Assembly (NCBI GenBank): GCA_013289715.1 | Contig: JABCZJ010000005.1 | Span: forward strand, 1 to 64,000 | Source of the DNA: Acidobacteriota bacterium | GTDB lineage: Bacteria > Acidobacteriota > Terriglobia > Acidiferrales > UBA7541 | DNA length: 64,000 nucleotides | Direction: 5' to 3' | In this document: piece after piece, positions 35,873 to 44,744 of the stretch | How the letters are laid out: the number at the start of each line of letters is the position of its first letter | Position numbering within the stretch: the stretch's first letter is position 1 | Position numbers and translations under genes: made by a program | The notes under the pieces: model-generated | Database searches by the model: none | What the model saw: the letters and a program-made list of their open reading frames with translations, nothing else | What the model was told of the DNA's origin: nothing

Positions 35873-37096
35873 TCACTTACGCAACGTGTGACAAAACCTC
35901 CCTGTGGGTACAATCGGGTGCGACTCCGGCTTCTCGGCTGGAAGCTCGAACCCGATCCCTACCTGTTCGGCGACTTTCTTGCGAAACGTCACATCCTCTT
36001 TCAACTTGCTGTATAGGTCCGTGACGGTTTTGTTTGCATGGCCGAGCCAGAATCGAATCAAGTCTTCTGGGGCACGCTGCTTCCTCAGCGACGTCGCGCG
36101 GAATTCCCGGAATGCGTGAGCACCGGATTTCGGTCGACCCACTGGTTCGAGAAGCGGGTGCAAGGAAAGCCTCAAGACGTTCGACTGCAGTAGCGGGAAT
36201 CCGTTCTTCGCGTGAAACAGGAAGCCCGAAGTCCGCTTCCCGATGAACCTGTTGAGCATCGCAGCGATGGAGGGATCAAGATCAAAGTCCCGAAGCCCGT
36301 TGCCGGTTTTCAGAAATAGTTGAACGTGTCCGCTCCATACTTTCTCGCGGATGTGCAAGGTGGAGAAATCGTCCGAGATGTGTTTGTCGATTTCAAGTCC
36401 AAACGCTTCTGCGCAGCGCAATCCGGTGGCGCCCAGCAGAACCTAGAGCGTTGGTTCCCGTCCCGCCGAGCCGGCTGCGATGGCCCTCATTGTTTCGCTG
36501 GAATGGACAGGCTGCCATTGATCCCCTACCTCGGGCAGGTCGATGAATTCATGGTCCGACGTCCGCGGATGGATCTTTTCTCCATTCTGATTGACGGCGG
36601 ATGCCACGACCATCTGGACGACCTGAATCACGCTCCTGACCATCTTCGGCGAGACGCCGGCTTTCGTCATGGTGGTCACCAAACCCTTCACGACGAGGTT
36701 GTTGGCGGACGAAAGTGGCAAATCGCCGAGATTCGGATTGAGCCACTTGTTCAGGTAGCTCGTGAATCCAAGCGCGGTGGCCCGTTTGATCGGCTTCCGC
36801 TTTCGAGTCTGCGCATGATTCAGCCACCACTCCGCTTGCTTGCGGAAGGTCACACCGTGGTTAAACGCCTCGACTCGATTGAAGTGTTCCTCGGTGTCTG
36901 CACCGCTTGCGGCAATGATTTGTTTCCTTCGCGTGAGACGCTCCGGTTTCGTCAGAGAGCCTGGTCCGGAGAAAGGGCAAATCGGTTTGCTTCCATCGGC
37001 CCTTTTCTCTGGTCCCGGCACATCCATCTGAAACCTCACGTGATACCAACGACGCTTCACTTCTTCGTATCCAACCTGACCAGAACGACGAGCCAT
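35873..37096 (-). pseudogene. Tyrosine recombinase (integrase) interrupted by one in-frame amber codon
   Basis: The minus-strand frame runs from ATG 37096 (MARRSGQVGYEEVKRRWYH) through a core-binding domain (FRKQAEWWLNHAQTRKRK) to REPTL, then TAG at 36445-36443. It then continues in the same frame with VLLGATGLRCAEAFGLE (box-I Arg), GAHAFREFRATSLRKQR (H-x-x-R) and FWLGHANKTVTDLYSKL (His and catalytic Tyr). All catalytic residues are therefore encoded. Full length would be about 407 residues, as in intact homologues, which to my recollection have Tyr at the TAG position. A single point change explains the break. The gene forms the left border of the plasmid-like block and is next to repeat R3. 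Confidence 0.85.
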
Positions 37097-37233
37097 TGAT
37101 TTTCTCCTTGGCCGTCGATCCGGTGTCGCTGATGCGAACGATACTGCGGCGTCTGCTGCGCTGCCGCGAAACTGTTCGCCTCAGCGATCATTTCGTTCGT
37201 ATTGTTGGAACGGGCTGTAAGCATTGCAAGCCG

Positions 37234-38142
37234 TCAGTGATCAGGTCCCTTGTCGGCGACGGGTGGTTCGGGAGCGACCGACGGGACGGACTCTTGGCGG
37301 ACCTGCGCCATTCGTGCTTGGGCTTGCAGCACGGTCCGGCGAGCGTAGTAATCAGGGTCGGCTTTGTCTTCCGAACGAAAGTCAGCGATCTTTCGAATGA
37401 TCTCCTCCGGATTGTCTCCGCGAGCGAGAGCACGCTTGGCATAGGCCCAATCGTGTTCGGATTGGCTCTTATGGCCGGGTGCGAGCGTGCGACGCTCGCG
37501 CGCATCGCTAGCATCACGCTGTGTTTCCAGAGATTCGTCCTCGATTGCGAAGTCGCCCGGGGCGTAGACAGCATCGGTTTCGTGATGTGCCCGGACGACG
37601 AATTCTTCCGATAGTTTGCGATTAGCGAAGCCCGGCAGCCGCAGCACTCGCGTTGAATCGGTTGCCGCTGGGTCGCCGCCAAATTCACTCGCCAAGTTGC
37701 GGAGCAGCGACTCGGCCTGGTCCTGGCTGACCCCGTTTATTTTCCACACGACCTGATACTTGCCGGGCGAGGTATCGAGAACAAAATTAGGTGGAGGAAT
37801 GTCCGTTGCATCGCGGATCGCCTGAAGCGATTGGTCACCGTTTCTGTCGAGGTCGAGGTATAAGGTGCGAATGCTCTTTATATTGGTTTTCTTACGGTTT
37901 GCGGCATCGTCTTTAATAGGATTCATCCCCAGAAACACATCGGAGCCAGCCGCATTTTGATGCGCCAGCCAAGTCTGGAACTCGGCGCCCGCGACGGTTT
38001 CAGCTCGAGCGATCCTCTGCATCGTCCTCCCTGTCGAGCGATTGCGCACTACGACTGCTACGTTTTCCCTCGCGTCAAAGAGATCGAAGATGTACTCCGA
38101 AGCCGTAAGAGTTCTGGGTTTGAAATCGCTCGCGCTACTCAT
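37234..38142 (-). CDS. RepB-like DNA primase domain protein
   Basis: A 302-residue protein. The middle holds an archaeo-eukaryotic-primase-like core: KSIRTLYLDLDRNGDQSL (the h-D-h-D metal motif), PPPNFVLDTSPGKYQVVWKI and DSTRVLRLPGFANRK. This arrangement is that of the RepB-like primase domain of integrated plasmids and ICEs, which primes replication of the mobile element. The N-terminal segment has MQRIARAETVAGAEFQ and the C-terminal quarter is charged and helical. It starts at ATG 38142, overlapping by four bases the stop of the upstream trbB fragment, so the two belonged to one operon. Replicative function is inferred. Confidence 0.82.
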   Translation of the reverse strand: MSSASDFKPRTLTASEYIFDLFDARENVAVVVRNRSTGRTMQRIARAETVAGAEFQTWLAHQNAAGSDVFLGMNPIKDDAANRKKTNIKSIRTLYLDLDRNGDQSLQAIRDATDIPPPNFVLDTSPGKYQVVWKINGVSQDQAESLLRNLASEFGGDPAATDSTRVLRLPGFANRKLSEEFVVRAHHETDAVYAPGDFAIEDESLETQRDASDARERRTLAPGHKSQSEHDWAYAKRALARGDNPEEIIRKIADFRSEDKADPDYYARRTVLQAQARMAQVRQESVPSVAPEPPVADKGPDH

Positions 38143-38303
38143 GCTGGGTCCCTCCGCGAAAGAAAGACGGCTGCGTAGTCGAACTGGTCCGCGTCGGGGT
38201 CAAATCCGTTGATTTCCAGGATTTCAGAAACGAAGCGGCGGCCCGGCCTTCTCTCGATGTGCACGACAACGTTGAGAGAATCTGCAATGTTGGTCTTGAT
38301 GGC
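38139..38303 (-). pseudogene. trbB: C-terminal fragment of a TrbB/VirB11-type conjugation ATPase
   Basis: In the frame ending with TGA at 38141-38139, the minus strand reads AIKTNIADSLNVVVHIERR and then GRRFVSEILEINGFDPDAD. This is the characteristic C-terminus of VirB11-like ATPases (D-x-V-V-x-I-E-R-R-x-G-R-R-x-V-x-E). The Walker motifs and the rest are missing. The fragment starts abruptly at the junction with the trbC sequence in another frame, so it is the product of a deletion that removed several conjugation genes. It overlaps the primase start codon. Confidence 0.7.
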
Positions 38304-38524
38304 TCAAAAGCGAAAGTAAGTCCGGAAACGACGATCGCAACGAGCGAGAGTCCGCGCGCGATGGTGCTGGTAAAGGCTGTCATGAGGACGTTGACGGCGT
38401 TCTCCCACGGAGAATTACCTTGCAGGGCCAAGGCGGGGATTGCGAGCAAGAGTACGAAACAGACTGCGATCAGAGGCGTGCGCCATGAAAAGGTCGCGAG
38501 GCAGTTCCGAAGAATTCGTTTCAT
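38304..38524 (-). pseudogene. trbC: 5' part of a TrbC/VirB2-type pilin gene, fused out of frame to trbB
   Basis: The frame starts MKRILRNCLATFSWRTPL with a hydrophobic leader (LIAVCFVLLLAIPALAL). The mature pilin-like part follows: WENAVNVLMTAFTSTIARG and LSLVAIVVSGLTFAFE, the first transmembrane helix of VirB2/TrbC proteins. The second helix is missing: from 38303 the sequence belongs to trbB in another frame, and translation runs on through nonsense to 38135. GGGAGAGCC precedes the ATG. The gene is therefore inactive, and with it the element cannot be self-conjugative from this locus. Confidence 0.7.
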
Positions 38525-38910
38525 GAGGCTCTCCCTTTCTCGTTCGAGTGTTCAAAAGGAGGGGAGTCCTCGTGGGGCTTGGCTCAGGCGAAGACCGAGG
38601 AGAACGATTGCGAGGGACGGCTGTTCGCGCCGGTTTGCCGGACGTCTTCTTCCGGGCATACTTGGAGCGTTTGCTCCGTGACAGCGTCTTCCCCACAATC
38701 GCGTCCGTGCCTCGCCTCGAGGCCGCACGCGCGACCGAAGTCAGCATCGAACGCAATCGGCTGGGCCTTCGGTTCGCGGGAGTAACCGGCGGGAACTCCC
38801 CTCACTATACTAATCAGCCACAGAAATTAAGAACGGACCGGGTACCAGTGAAATATTTATTCTTTAGTACTCAACCCGCCGGACGAAGGCCGAACAGAAA
38901 ACAATTCTGC
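38525..38910. other. Stretch upstream of the conjugation relic
   Basis: Several overlapping basic frames are open here on the minus strand (for example 38584-38805), but none shows family resemblance or a ribosome site I would trust. It contains the promoter region of the trbC-primase operon. Confidence 0.35.
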
Positions 38911-39717
38911 TCACCGTCGAAACAGGTCCAGCTGCTCCGGGATCCCCGCGCCTGGCGTTTGGGCAATGCGACGCAGCCTTTCTAGCAAACGCTGCACACG
39001 GTGGCGGATGGCGAGTGCCGAGCGCCCAGTCGCGCGCGAGAGCTCCTCGCCGGTCAGACCCTCGAGTTTAAATCGAATTAGAAGTTGCCGTTCTTCCTCG
39101 GTGAGCCATCCTCTGCGCTGGCATTTATCGAGAAAGTCGGCGAGGAGAACCGCTGCATGGGACGCGTCGCCGCCCGTTTCTGTCTCGTCCGGCGAGGCGT
39201 GAGAGCGATCCGAGTCGTTTGAGAGCTTGATCCGAGATTCGCGGATGGCCCAGCGGAACGCGCTGCGGCGCATCTTTCGTGCAATCGTGAAAGCCAGATG
39301 TGAGTGGCGCGCGCGCAGTTCCTCGGAATCGAGGAATTCCAGAAGAGCCGCGAAAAGGTGCTGGGCCGTGTCCTCGCGCGCGAGCGCAGGAAAAGCCGCG
39401 CTGATCTGGCTGGTGGTGCGGTGAAGGGTGGGAACAAGAACCAGGAGCAGAACTCGCTGGCGCATGGAATCGAACGGTCCATTGCTGCCAGTTGCTAAAA
39501 TCTCCGCAAGGATTTCATCGGCCGACGAATTTCCTTCATCGCGGTACTGGCGGTGAAGGTGCGCGACGAGTTCCGCAGCGGCCGGAAATGCGGCCAGGAT
39601 CCGGCTGGATGCCGCCCACAGTTGGTATTCCTGCGAACCTTTTTCGTGATGGAGTTCATCGAGAAGACTCGCCTCCAGGCGGCAGATCAGGCAACCGCAG
39701 TCGCTTCCGGCCATCAT
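38911..39717 (-). CDS. Sigma-factor-like regulator typical of acidobacterial islands
   Basis: A protein of about 268 residues starting MAGSDCGCLICRLEASLL, with three N-terminal cysteines that could bind metal. The middle (AREDTAQHLFAALLEFL, SHLAFTIARKMRRSAFRWA) resembles a sigma-70 region-2-like helical part. The C-terminus (LTEEERQLLIRFKLEGLTG, EELSRATGRSALAIRHRV, QRLLERLRRIA) is a region-4-like helix-turn-helix. The longer frame up to 40059 is not conserved in character, so ATG 39717 or 39714 is preferred. Similar genes recur next to ArdC and primase genes in acidobacterial elements to my recollection. Promoter specificity is unknown. Confidence 0.65.
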   Translation of the reverse strand: MMAGSDCGCLICRLEASLLDELHHEKGSQEYQLWAASSRILAAFPAAAELVAHLHRQYRDEGNSSADEILAEILATGSNGPFDSMRQRVLLLVLVPTLHRTTSQISAAFPALAREDTAQHLFAALLEFLDSEELRARHSHLAFTIARKMRRSAFRWAIRESRIKLSNDSDRSHASPDETETGGDASHAAVLLADFLDKCQRRGWLTEEERQLLIRFKLEGLTGEELSRATGRSALAIRHRVQRLLERLRRIAQTPGAGIPEQLDLFRR

Positions 39718-40142
39718 GACGCTGCTCCGGCGCCGAGGGCCGTCTGTAAAGATATCGGGCCTGTTCCGTATGCTCGGACATGGTTCGGTGAATACGGCGG
39801 GAGGGGGACGGCGCCGGTCGTTTTCGAGGCCGAGCTCGCTGGCTCGCAAGGCGCGGACCCCGAGGCACGCGTGGCCGGAAACGCAGGCCGCACGTGCAGG
39901 AAGATATCCTGCTACGCCACCCGCCGCAGCGGCGAATTTCTGCGGGATCGGTCGGAGGTGCGGCCAGCCAAAAAAAAGCCGCGGCTCTCGCCGGGGCCTG
40001 TGTGCCGATGCTTCAGTAGGGAGCCTCACCCGACGTTCCCGGAGCTTGCTCCGAAGCACTGGAACGGGAAGTGATGGCCTCCGGTTCCGGTTCGCCGCGG
40101 CCCAGTCGGCGCACGGCGTCCGCTTTTCGCCGGAGCTTTTGG
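39718..40142. other. Intergenic stretch between the sigma-like gene and the Fic gene
   Basis: The minus frame is open through part of this stretch but reads as Arg/Pro-rich low-complexity sequence without family pattern. I see no gene. Confidence 0.4.
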
Positions 40143-41210
40143 TTATGCTTCGTCCTTCTTGTCCGGAAACAGGCCTGGCAACCAGCGAGGCGCCAGGGTA
40201 GCCGGCAGTGCGAGGCGCAGCGGTCCGTAGGGACTCGCCGAACGTATGGCGCCGTACTTGGTCAGATCGTTTACAATTCGCCGGCTGCCGCTGGCGCTTG
40301 TACCAATCGCATGAGGCGCTTCGCCGCGAGGCACTTCTCCACGATACAGCAATGCTTCCAGAAGATTTCTCGCCTTGGGATGAAGTAGCTTGAGTCTGGT
40401 TTCCTCTTCAGCCCAAAGCAGTACGCGGGCGCGCAGGCGGTCTGGAGCTATCAGCGAATCCATGAATTTGACCTGATCAATGCAAGTGTTCAGAAAAAAC
40501 CGGGTGAACTCCACCAGCGCTTCCTCGCTGAGCTTTCCGCGGCCGTCGAAGTCATTGCGACGCGCTTGATCGCAAGCCACCAGGTGGCGCTTGTAGTCAC
40601 TCACGTTGCGGGCCAAGCCGCGCGAAACCGACCAAAGAGATCCGGCATCGAGCGAATCTAATAACGTGGCGTGAGACATCAGTCGCACCACGCGGCCGTT
40701 GCCGTCTAGAAACGGGTGTAGCCACGCGAAGCGGTGATGGGCGGCGGCGGCCAGAATCGATTCGGTTCTACCGAGAGGGGTATAAACCTGTTCGAAACGG
40801 TCGAGAAAACGAGGTACGGCACCCGGGCCGACAGGTATGTGCTGTCCTACCGCGACGTCTGCGGTCCGTAATCCTCCCGGCACGAGGCGCATGCGTTCGT
40901 GCGTATCCGGGTTTTCGACGGTCAATAATTCGTCCGGCAAGGCTTCGCAGAAACGCCTGTGAATTTCGCAAATGCTGGCGCGGGTCGTTGGCTGATGCTT
41001 CAGTCCGCCCGCGTCAATCCAGCGTTGCACTTCGATGTGCGCTTTCGCTTCGTGCTGTAAATTCCTCTTATAGGCATCCCGGCTGTAATCATTCTGCAAA
41101 GCCTTTTCAATATCGACCGGATGCGTATTATGCCCTTCGATCAAATTCGAATAATAGCAATTCATGGAGCGGACTAGATCCGCGAGCGCTGCGGCAAATC
41201 CTTTGGACAA
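40143..41210 (-). CDS. Fic family AMPylase with N-terminal inhibitory helix and C-terminal winged helix
   Basis: A 355-residue Fic protein. Near the N-terminus NCYYSNLIEGHNT (Ser21, Glu25, Gly26) matches the class II inhibitory motif S/T-x-x-x-E-G-N, with His in place of the last Asn. The active loop HPFLDGNGRVVRL (His165) is complete, so the enzyme should be competent for nucleotidyl transfer once the Glu is displaced. The final 60 residues (ALLYRGEVPRGEAPHAIG, GSRRIVNDLTKYGAI) look like a winged helix, as in Fic proteins that act as regulators. The start is uncertain: TTG 41210 is used, and the frame is open about 110 bases further without an ATG. It is isolated among island genes. Confidence 0.83.
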   Translation of the reverse strand: MSKGFAAALADLVRSMNCYYSNLIEGHNTHPVDIEKALQNDYSRDAYKRNLQHEAKAHIEVQRWIDAGGLKHQPTTRASICEIHRRFCEALPDELLTVENPDTHERMRLVPGGLRTADVAVGQHIPVGPGAVPRFLDRFEQVYTPLGRTESILAAAAHHRFAWLHPFLDGNGRVVRLMSHATLLDSLDAGSLWSVSRGLARNVSDYKRHLVACDQARRNDFDGRGKLSEEALVEFTRFFLNTCIDQVKFMDSLIAPDRLRARVLLWAEEETRLKLLHPKARNLLEALLYRGEVPRGEAPHAIGTSASGSRRIVNDLTKYGAIRSASPYGPLRLALPATLAPRWLPGLFPDKKDEA

Positions 41211-41477
41211 ACTGCGAGTGAATCCTGTCGATCGAGCTGCGAGTAGCGCAACGGCGCTGGCGACTCGGGCGGCAAATGTGGCGCGGTCATCGGAAGAATT
41301 GGTAAATGACGCAATACCTTTCAGCGATTGGGGACGGGGCCTCTATATCGTAGCCCGCGGAGTCGCGATACGCTGCAGTCCTATAATTATTTTATTGTGA
41401 ACGACAGACAAAATACCCCATCCAGCGGCGTACTCATAAATGAGCTGCGCATGAAAGCGCGCCGACCGCGCCAGGGT

Positions 41478-41933
41478 CTACTCTGTTGAGAGAGTGCGAG
41501 GATGAACGGCTTGGACGTCCGTATAGCGAGCAAAGTCCCGGTCATTGAAGGTCAGTATTCGCCTCACGTTGTGAATCCGCATGGCGGCGGCCAGACGCGC
41601 GTCGTGGACCTGGACACCGGACACGGCGTGCGCGACAAGAAGTCTTCGCCACTCTTCGTGCACCGCCAAGCTGTCGGGTAACAATCGCAGCTTTTCTTCA
41701 AACAACTTTGCGCGACGATCCGTTTCCTATGGAGAGAGGCCATAACCGTTGCGGTCAGGCGGACGAGTGCAAGCATTCCAGAATTCGCCAAGATTTTGCG
41801 ACGCGTAGCAAAGCACGCCGCCGCTTTGAAGAATGGAATCGATGGCAGAGAGTATGATTGGATAGTCGCTGTGGTCTGGCTTGGCCCAACGAAGAAGGAT
41901 GTTGCTATCGACCAGGTACGGGGTCTCTGCCAT
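41478..41933 (-). pseudogene. PIN-domain toxin interrupted by an in-frame amber codon
   Basis: The minus frame starts MAETPYLVDSNILLRWAKPD (leading Asp) and reaches PPDRNGYGLSP, then TAG (41729-41727). It resumes in the same frame with ETDRRAKLFEEKLRLLPDS, then HAVSGVQVHDARLAAAMRIH and ILTFNDRDFARY, the end of the PIN fold. Homologues of this subgroup read through the GLSP segment without interruption, so one base change created the stop. It overlaps the preceding antitoxin gene by 29 bases. This is the second gene of the island broken only by a TAG. Confidence 0.82.
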
Positions 41934-42189
41934 CTAGCCGATCCTCATAGAAGCTTTCGCGCGAAAAGCCTTCCGTCGGCAAATCTGGTAGCTTCTCCGA
42001 TCCTTCGGCTATGCGTTCGAGCATATGACGAAACTCGGCCCGCGTCAGCACACCCTGGGGAGGCGGACCTGTGGTCAAGGCTTCTTTCAAAAGTCGTTCC
42101 GCTAGTTTTTCCAAAGGCACACCCTGAGAACGGGCCTCGGAAATGAGACGAGCCTCCAACTCTGGATTGAGATGAACTTCGATGGTCAT
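41905..42189 (-). CDS. VapB-like antitoxin of the amber-interrupted toxin
   Basis: A 94-residue protein beginning MTIEVHLNPELEARLISEA, then a helix SQGVPLEKLAERLLKEALT, consistent with a short RHH-like antitoxin fold. The C-terminal part (GFSRESFYEDRLDGRD) is acidic and probably neutralises the toxin. The toxin gene starts inside its 3' end (29-bp overlap). Because the toxin is interrupted, this antitoxin may now be free of selection or act on related PIN toxins. Confidence 0.72.
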   Translation of the reverse strand: MTIEVHLNPELEARLISEARSQGVPLEKLAERLLKEALTTGPPPQGVLTRAEFRHMLERIAEGSEKLPDLPTEGFSRESFYEDRLDGRDPVPGR

Positions 42190-42470
42190 AGCGATACGCC
42201 CCTATGGTGCAGGTTAATCGCGTTGCCACGAAAATACCAGCATCAACGTGTTCGGACTTTCGGCCCGAGAGACTTCCGCGATACTCTTCAGGCTGTCGCG
42301 TAACCGGACGTCTCTAACAACGTCGGCTGTGTCAAACGTTTTTTGAGCGCACTTCTCCGTTCACTCCGAACAGTGGTCCTCCTTGTTCCTTGTGGACCTC
42401 TGCTTCGAAGACCACGGCTCGCTCGCAATCTTTCGGTCGGCTTCCGTCCGAGCTGAGCAACGGTATTGCT

Positions 42471-44468
42471 CTACGACGAATCGATAGTGAGATCTGCATC
42501 GCGGGCGAGGAGTAGCTGCAACTCAGTGCGTTCAGGCAGGTCTTCGGAGACAGCCAATAAGCATTCCTGGCCATCGAGTTCGATGAGATCAGCCGAATAA
42601 AACGTATCGACGGTTTCGCCCGAGTTTCTTCGGAAGCGAGTTATCCGGTTCCTCACACGGCTCCCCTGGCGAATCTCCTTCAGCATCCGCGCCCGTTCAC
42701 CGGGATCGTCCCAAATCCTGATATCAAACACGGTGCGGCCCAGGAGTTCCGCGCGCGAGTATCCGTACCTACGCTCGAACGCTTCGTTCAGATCGATGAA
42801 CTGCCCCGCTTCGACCGTAGTGATGGAAAATGCTACAGGACTCGATCTGAATACCTTTGTGAATTTGTCTTCCGAGAGTGCGCGGCCCGTCTCGGCTTGA
42901 CGCAAAGCTTGCTGCGTCTGTTGTAAATCGACAAGACGTTGCTCGAGCTCTGCACCGTAGATTTCCGCGCGTTCATAAAGTCGCGCATTCTGAATTGCGA
43001 CGGCGGCGGGTATGGCAAGCGATTTCGCGAGTCGCAAATGCTCCTGCGAGAACGCGCGCGTGCCCGTGTCACCGAACGACAGCAGTCCCAGCATATTCTG
43101 TGAAGCGACGAGCGGTACGCACAACCAGGAGCCAAAGTGGGAATTCCCCTTGAATCTCGCCCAATCGCTTTCTTGACTGGTGTCAGCCAGGAGCAGACTC
43201 GACTTCGAATTTAGAGCCTGCATGAGGAAACGGGACTCAGCGGCATCCCATGTGCTCGGACATTTTGGTGTACGTCGAGTTGATTCGTATTGTTGCACTT
43301 CCCGTGCGAGAAAAAGCCGGGTAGGGGTCTCGAGAAGCAGGACACGCGCCGATTGGCACGGGATCAGCTTCAGGAGAGACTGCAGCAATGTGTCCAGGAC
43401 ATTGTCCATGCTGAGGTTCTGCGTCAGAGCGAGGGTAGTCTTGCGAAAAGCGTCAGCCTCAGCGCGCGCCGATTCTGCCAGGTCAAGATTTCTGGCCATC
43501 TGTTCTTCGGCGGATTTCCGTGCCGTAATATCCTGCGCGGTCCCCACCAGGCGGCGCACGACTCCGGCTGCATCCCTTACCGGAAAGCCGTGCACCAACA
43601 CCCAGCGTACCGCCCGATCGGGCCGGATGATCCGAAATTCTTCGTTGATCTGGCCGCTCTCGCCCGCTTCTTCCAGGCGCGTCAGGACGCGAATGCGGTC
43701 TTCGGGATGAAACAGCTCCTGATAGGAGGTGGGGTTATCGCGCAACGTATCCAGGGAACGCCCGGTTATCGTCTCGAACGCCTCGTTGACGGAAATGACG
43801 TGCTTCGAATCTGCGTCGATCATCCAAAATATCTCCTGGATGTTCGCAGCGATTTGCCGGTAGCGTTCATCACTTTCGCGCAGCGCCCTTTCGACCTCAC
43901 GCCTCCGGGAAATGTCGCGCAACACGGCGACGTGACGGGCCGGCAAGTAGTTCGCCTTCACTGTGTACTCAGCCACAAGGATTTCGCCGTTGGGCCGCAG
44001 GAGCTCGATTTCGCCGTGACCGGAATTTCGACCGAAAAATTGGGCTGCGGGGTTCGGGAAGCCGCTGGCAACCAAGCAAAATCTCCCCATCCGGTGACCC
44101 ACAAACTTCTCGCGCTCGATTCCGAAAAGATCGAGCGCTGCCGGGTTGGCTTCGCGGCAAATCCCCCGGTCGTCGAGGATCACGATGGCGTCGAGGGTGT
44201 TATCGAAGATGGACTGGAACTCGCGTTCGGTCGCGTCCAGCACACGTGCAGTTTCGCCGTGCGCCCGGCGGGCCAGAAGCAAGAAGCGAACGTGCAGAGC
44301 AATTGCCGCCGAGAGCGCGCCGAGAACCAGCGCGAGCAATACGGAAGGCGAGCGGCCGTTATCGGCTCGCGGCAGAAACCCGGCAGCACAAAAAGCCAAG
44401 ATGGCGAGCGTGATCACAATCCAACCGGCCCGCGCCCAACGGTCGCGAACTGAGGAAAATAGAATCAT
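42471..44468 (-). CDS. Membrane PAS-PAS-GAF-PAS sensor protein lacking an output domain
   Basis: A 665-residue protein. Two transmembrane helices (WIVITLAILAFCAAGFL and SVLLALVLGALSAAIAL) are followed by PAS (about 85-195, FQSIFDNTLDAIVILDDRG), PAS (about 200-320, RYRQIAANIQEIFWMIDA), GAF (about 350-500, SWLCVPLVASQNMLGLLSFG), a short coiled coil, and PAS (about 540-650, GQFIDLNEAFERRYGYSRAE). The sequence ends at LARDADLTIDSS with no histidine kinase, GGDEF or other effector. Homologous arrays normally continue into a kinase; whether this one was truncated or works by protein contact cannot be told. The following ~280 bases hold no kinase remnant I can recognise. Confidence 0.85.
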   Translation of the reverse strand: MILFSSVRDRWARAGWIVITLAILAFCAAGFLPRADNGRSPSVLLALVLGALSAAIALHVRFLLLARRAHGETARVLDATEREFQSIFDNTLDAIVILDDRGICREANPAALDLFGIEREKFVGHRMGRFCLVASGFPNPAAQFFGRNSGHGEIELLRPNGEILVAEYTVKANYLPARHVAVLRDISRRREVERALRESDERYRQIAANIQEIFWMIDADSKHVISVNEAFETITGRSLDTLRDNPTSYQELFHPEDRIRVLTRLEEAGESGQINEEFRIIRPDRAVRWVLVHGFPVRDAAGVVRRLVGTAQDITARKSAEEQMARNLDLAESARAEADAFRKTTLALTQNLSMDNVLDTLLQSLLKLIPCQSARVLLLETPTRLFLAREVQQYESTRRTPKCPSTWDAAESRFLMQALNSKSSLLLADTSQESDWARFKGNSHFGSWLCVPLVASQNMLGLLSFGDTGTRAFSQEHLRLAKSLAIPAAVAIQNARLYERAEIYGAELEQRLVDLQQTQQALRQAETGRALSEDKFTKVFRSSPVAFSITTVEAGQFIDLNEAFERRYGYSRAELLGRTVFDIRIWDDPGERARMLKEIRQGSRVRNRITRFRRNSGETVDTFYSADLIELDGQECLLAVSEDLPERTELQLLLARDADLTIDSS

Positions 44469-44744
44469 GGCGGTGCCGCTTTTGGAACTCGTCGGGGCCG
44501 CAGCTCGAGGGACGGCACCAGCCAGTTACGGCTTAATACCGTCATCGTTCAGGAAGGATGCTACGCCGGGTCTTCACCGAGAGTCAATACAAGGGTTTCG
44601 CAACGGCGCGCAGGCTGACAAGGCTGGACGATAAGGACTTCTGAGGCGATTGAGTTTCTGCGAAGGATTTGTTTGGCGTGAACGCTCGGTCGCCGTTTGC
44701 ACGTCCGAATTACTTGGTCTCTGCCCTTTCTTCATCACAAAAAG

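Noticed and set aside
38415..38756. Basic Ser/Arg-rich protein upstream of trbC
   Set aside because: It overlaps trbC in another frame and shows only low-complexity composition.
36443..41729. Alternative genetic code with TAG as sense codon
   Set aside because: Only two genes, both on a decaying island, show in-frame TAG; no suppressor tRNA is visible and the core genes read normally.
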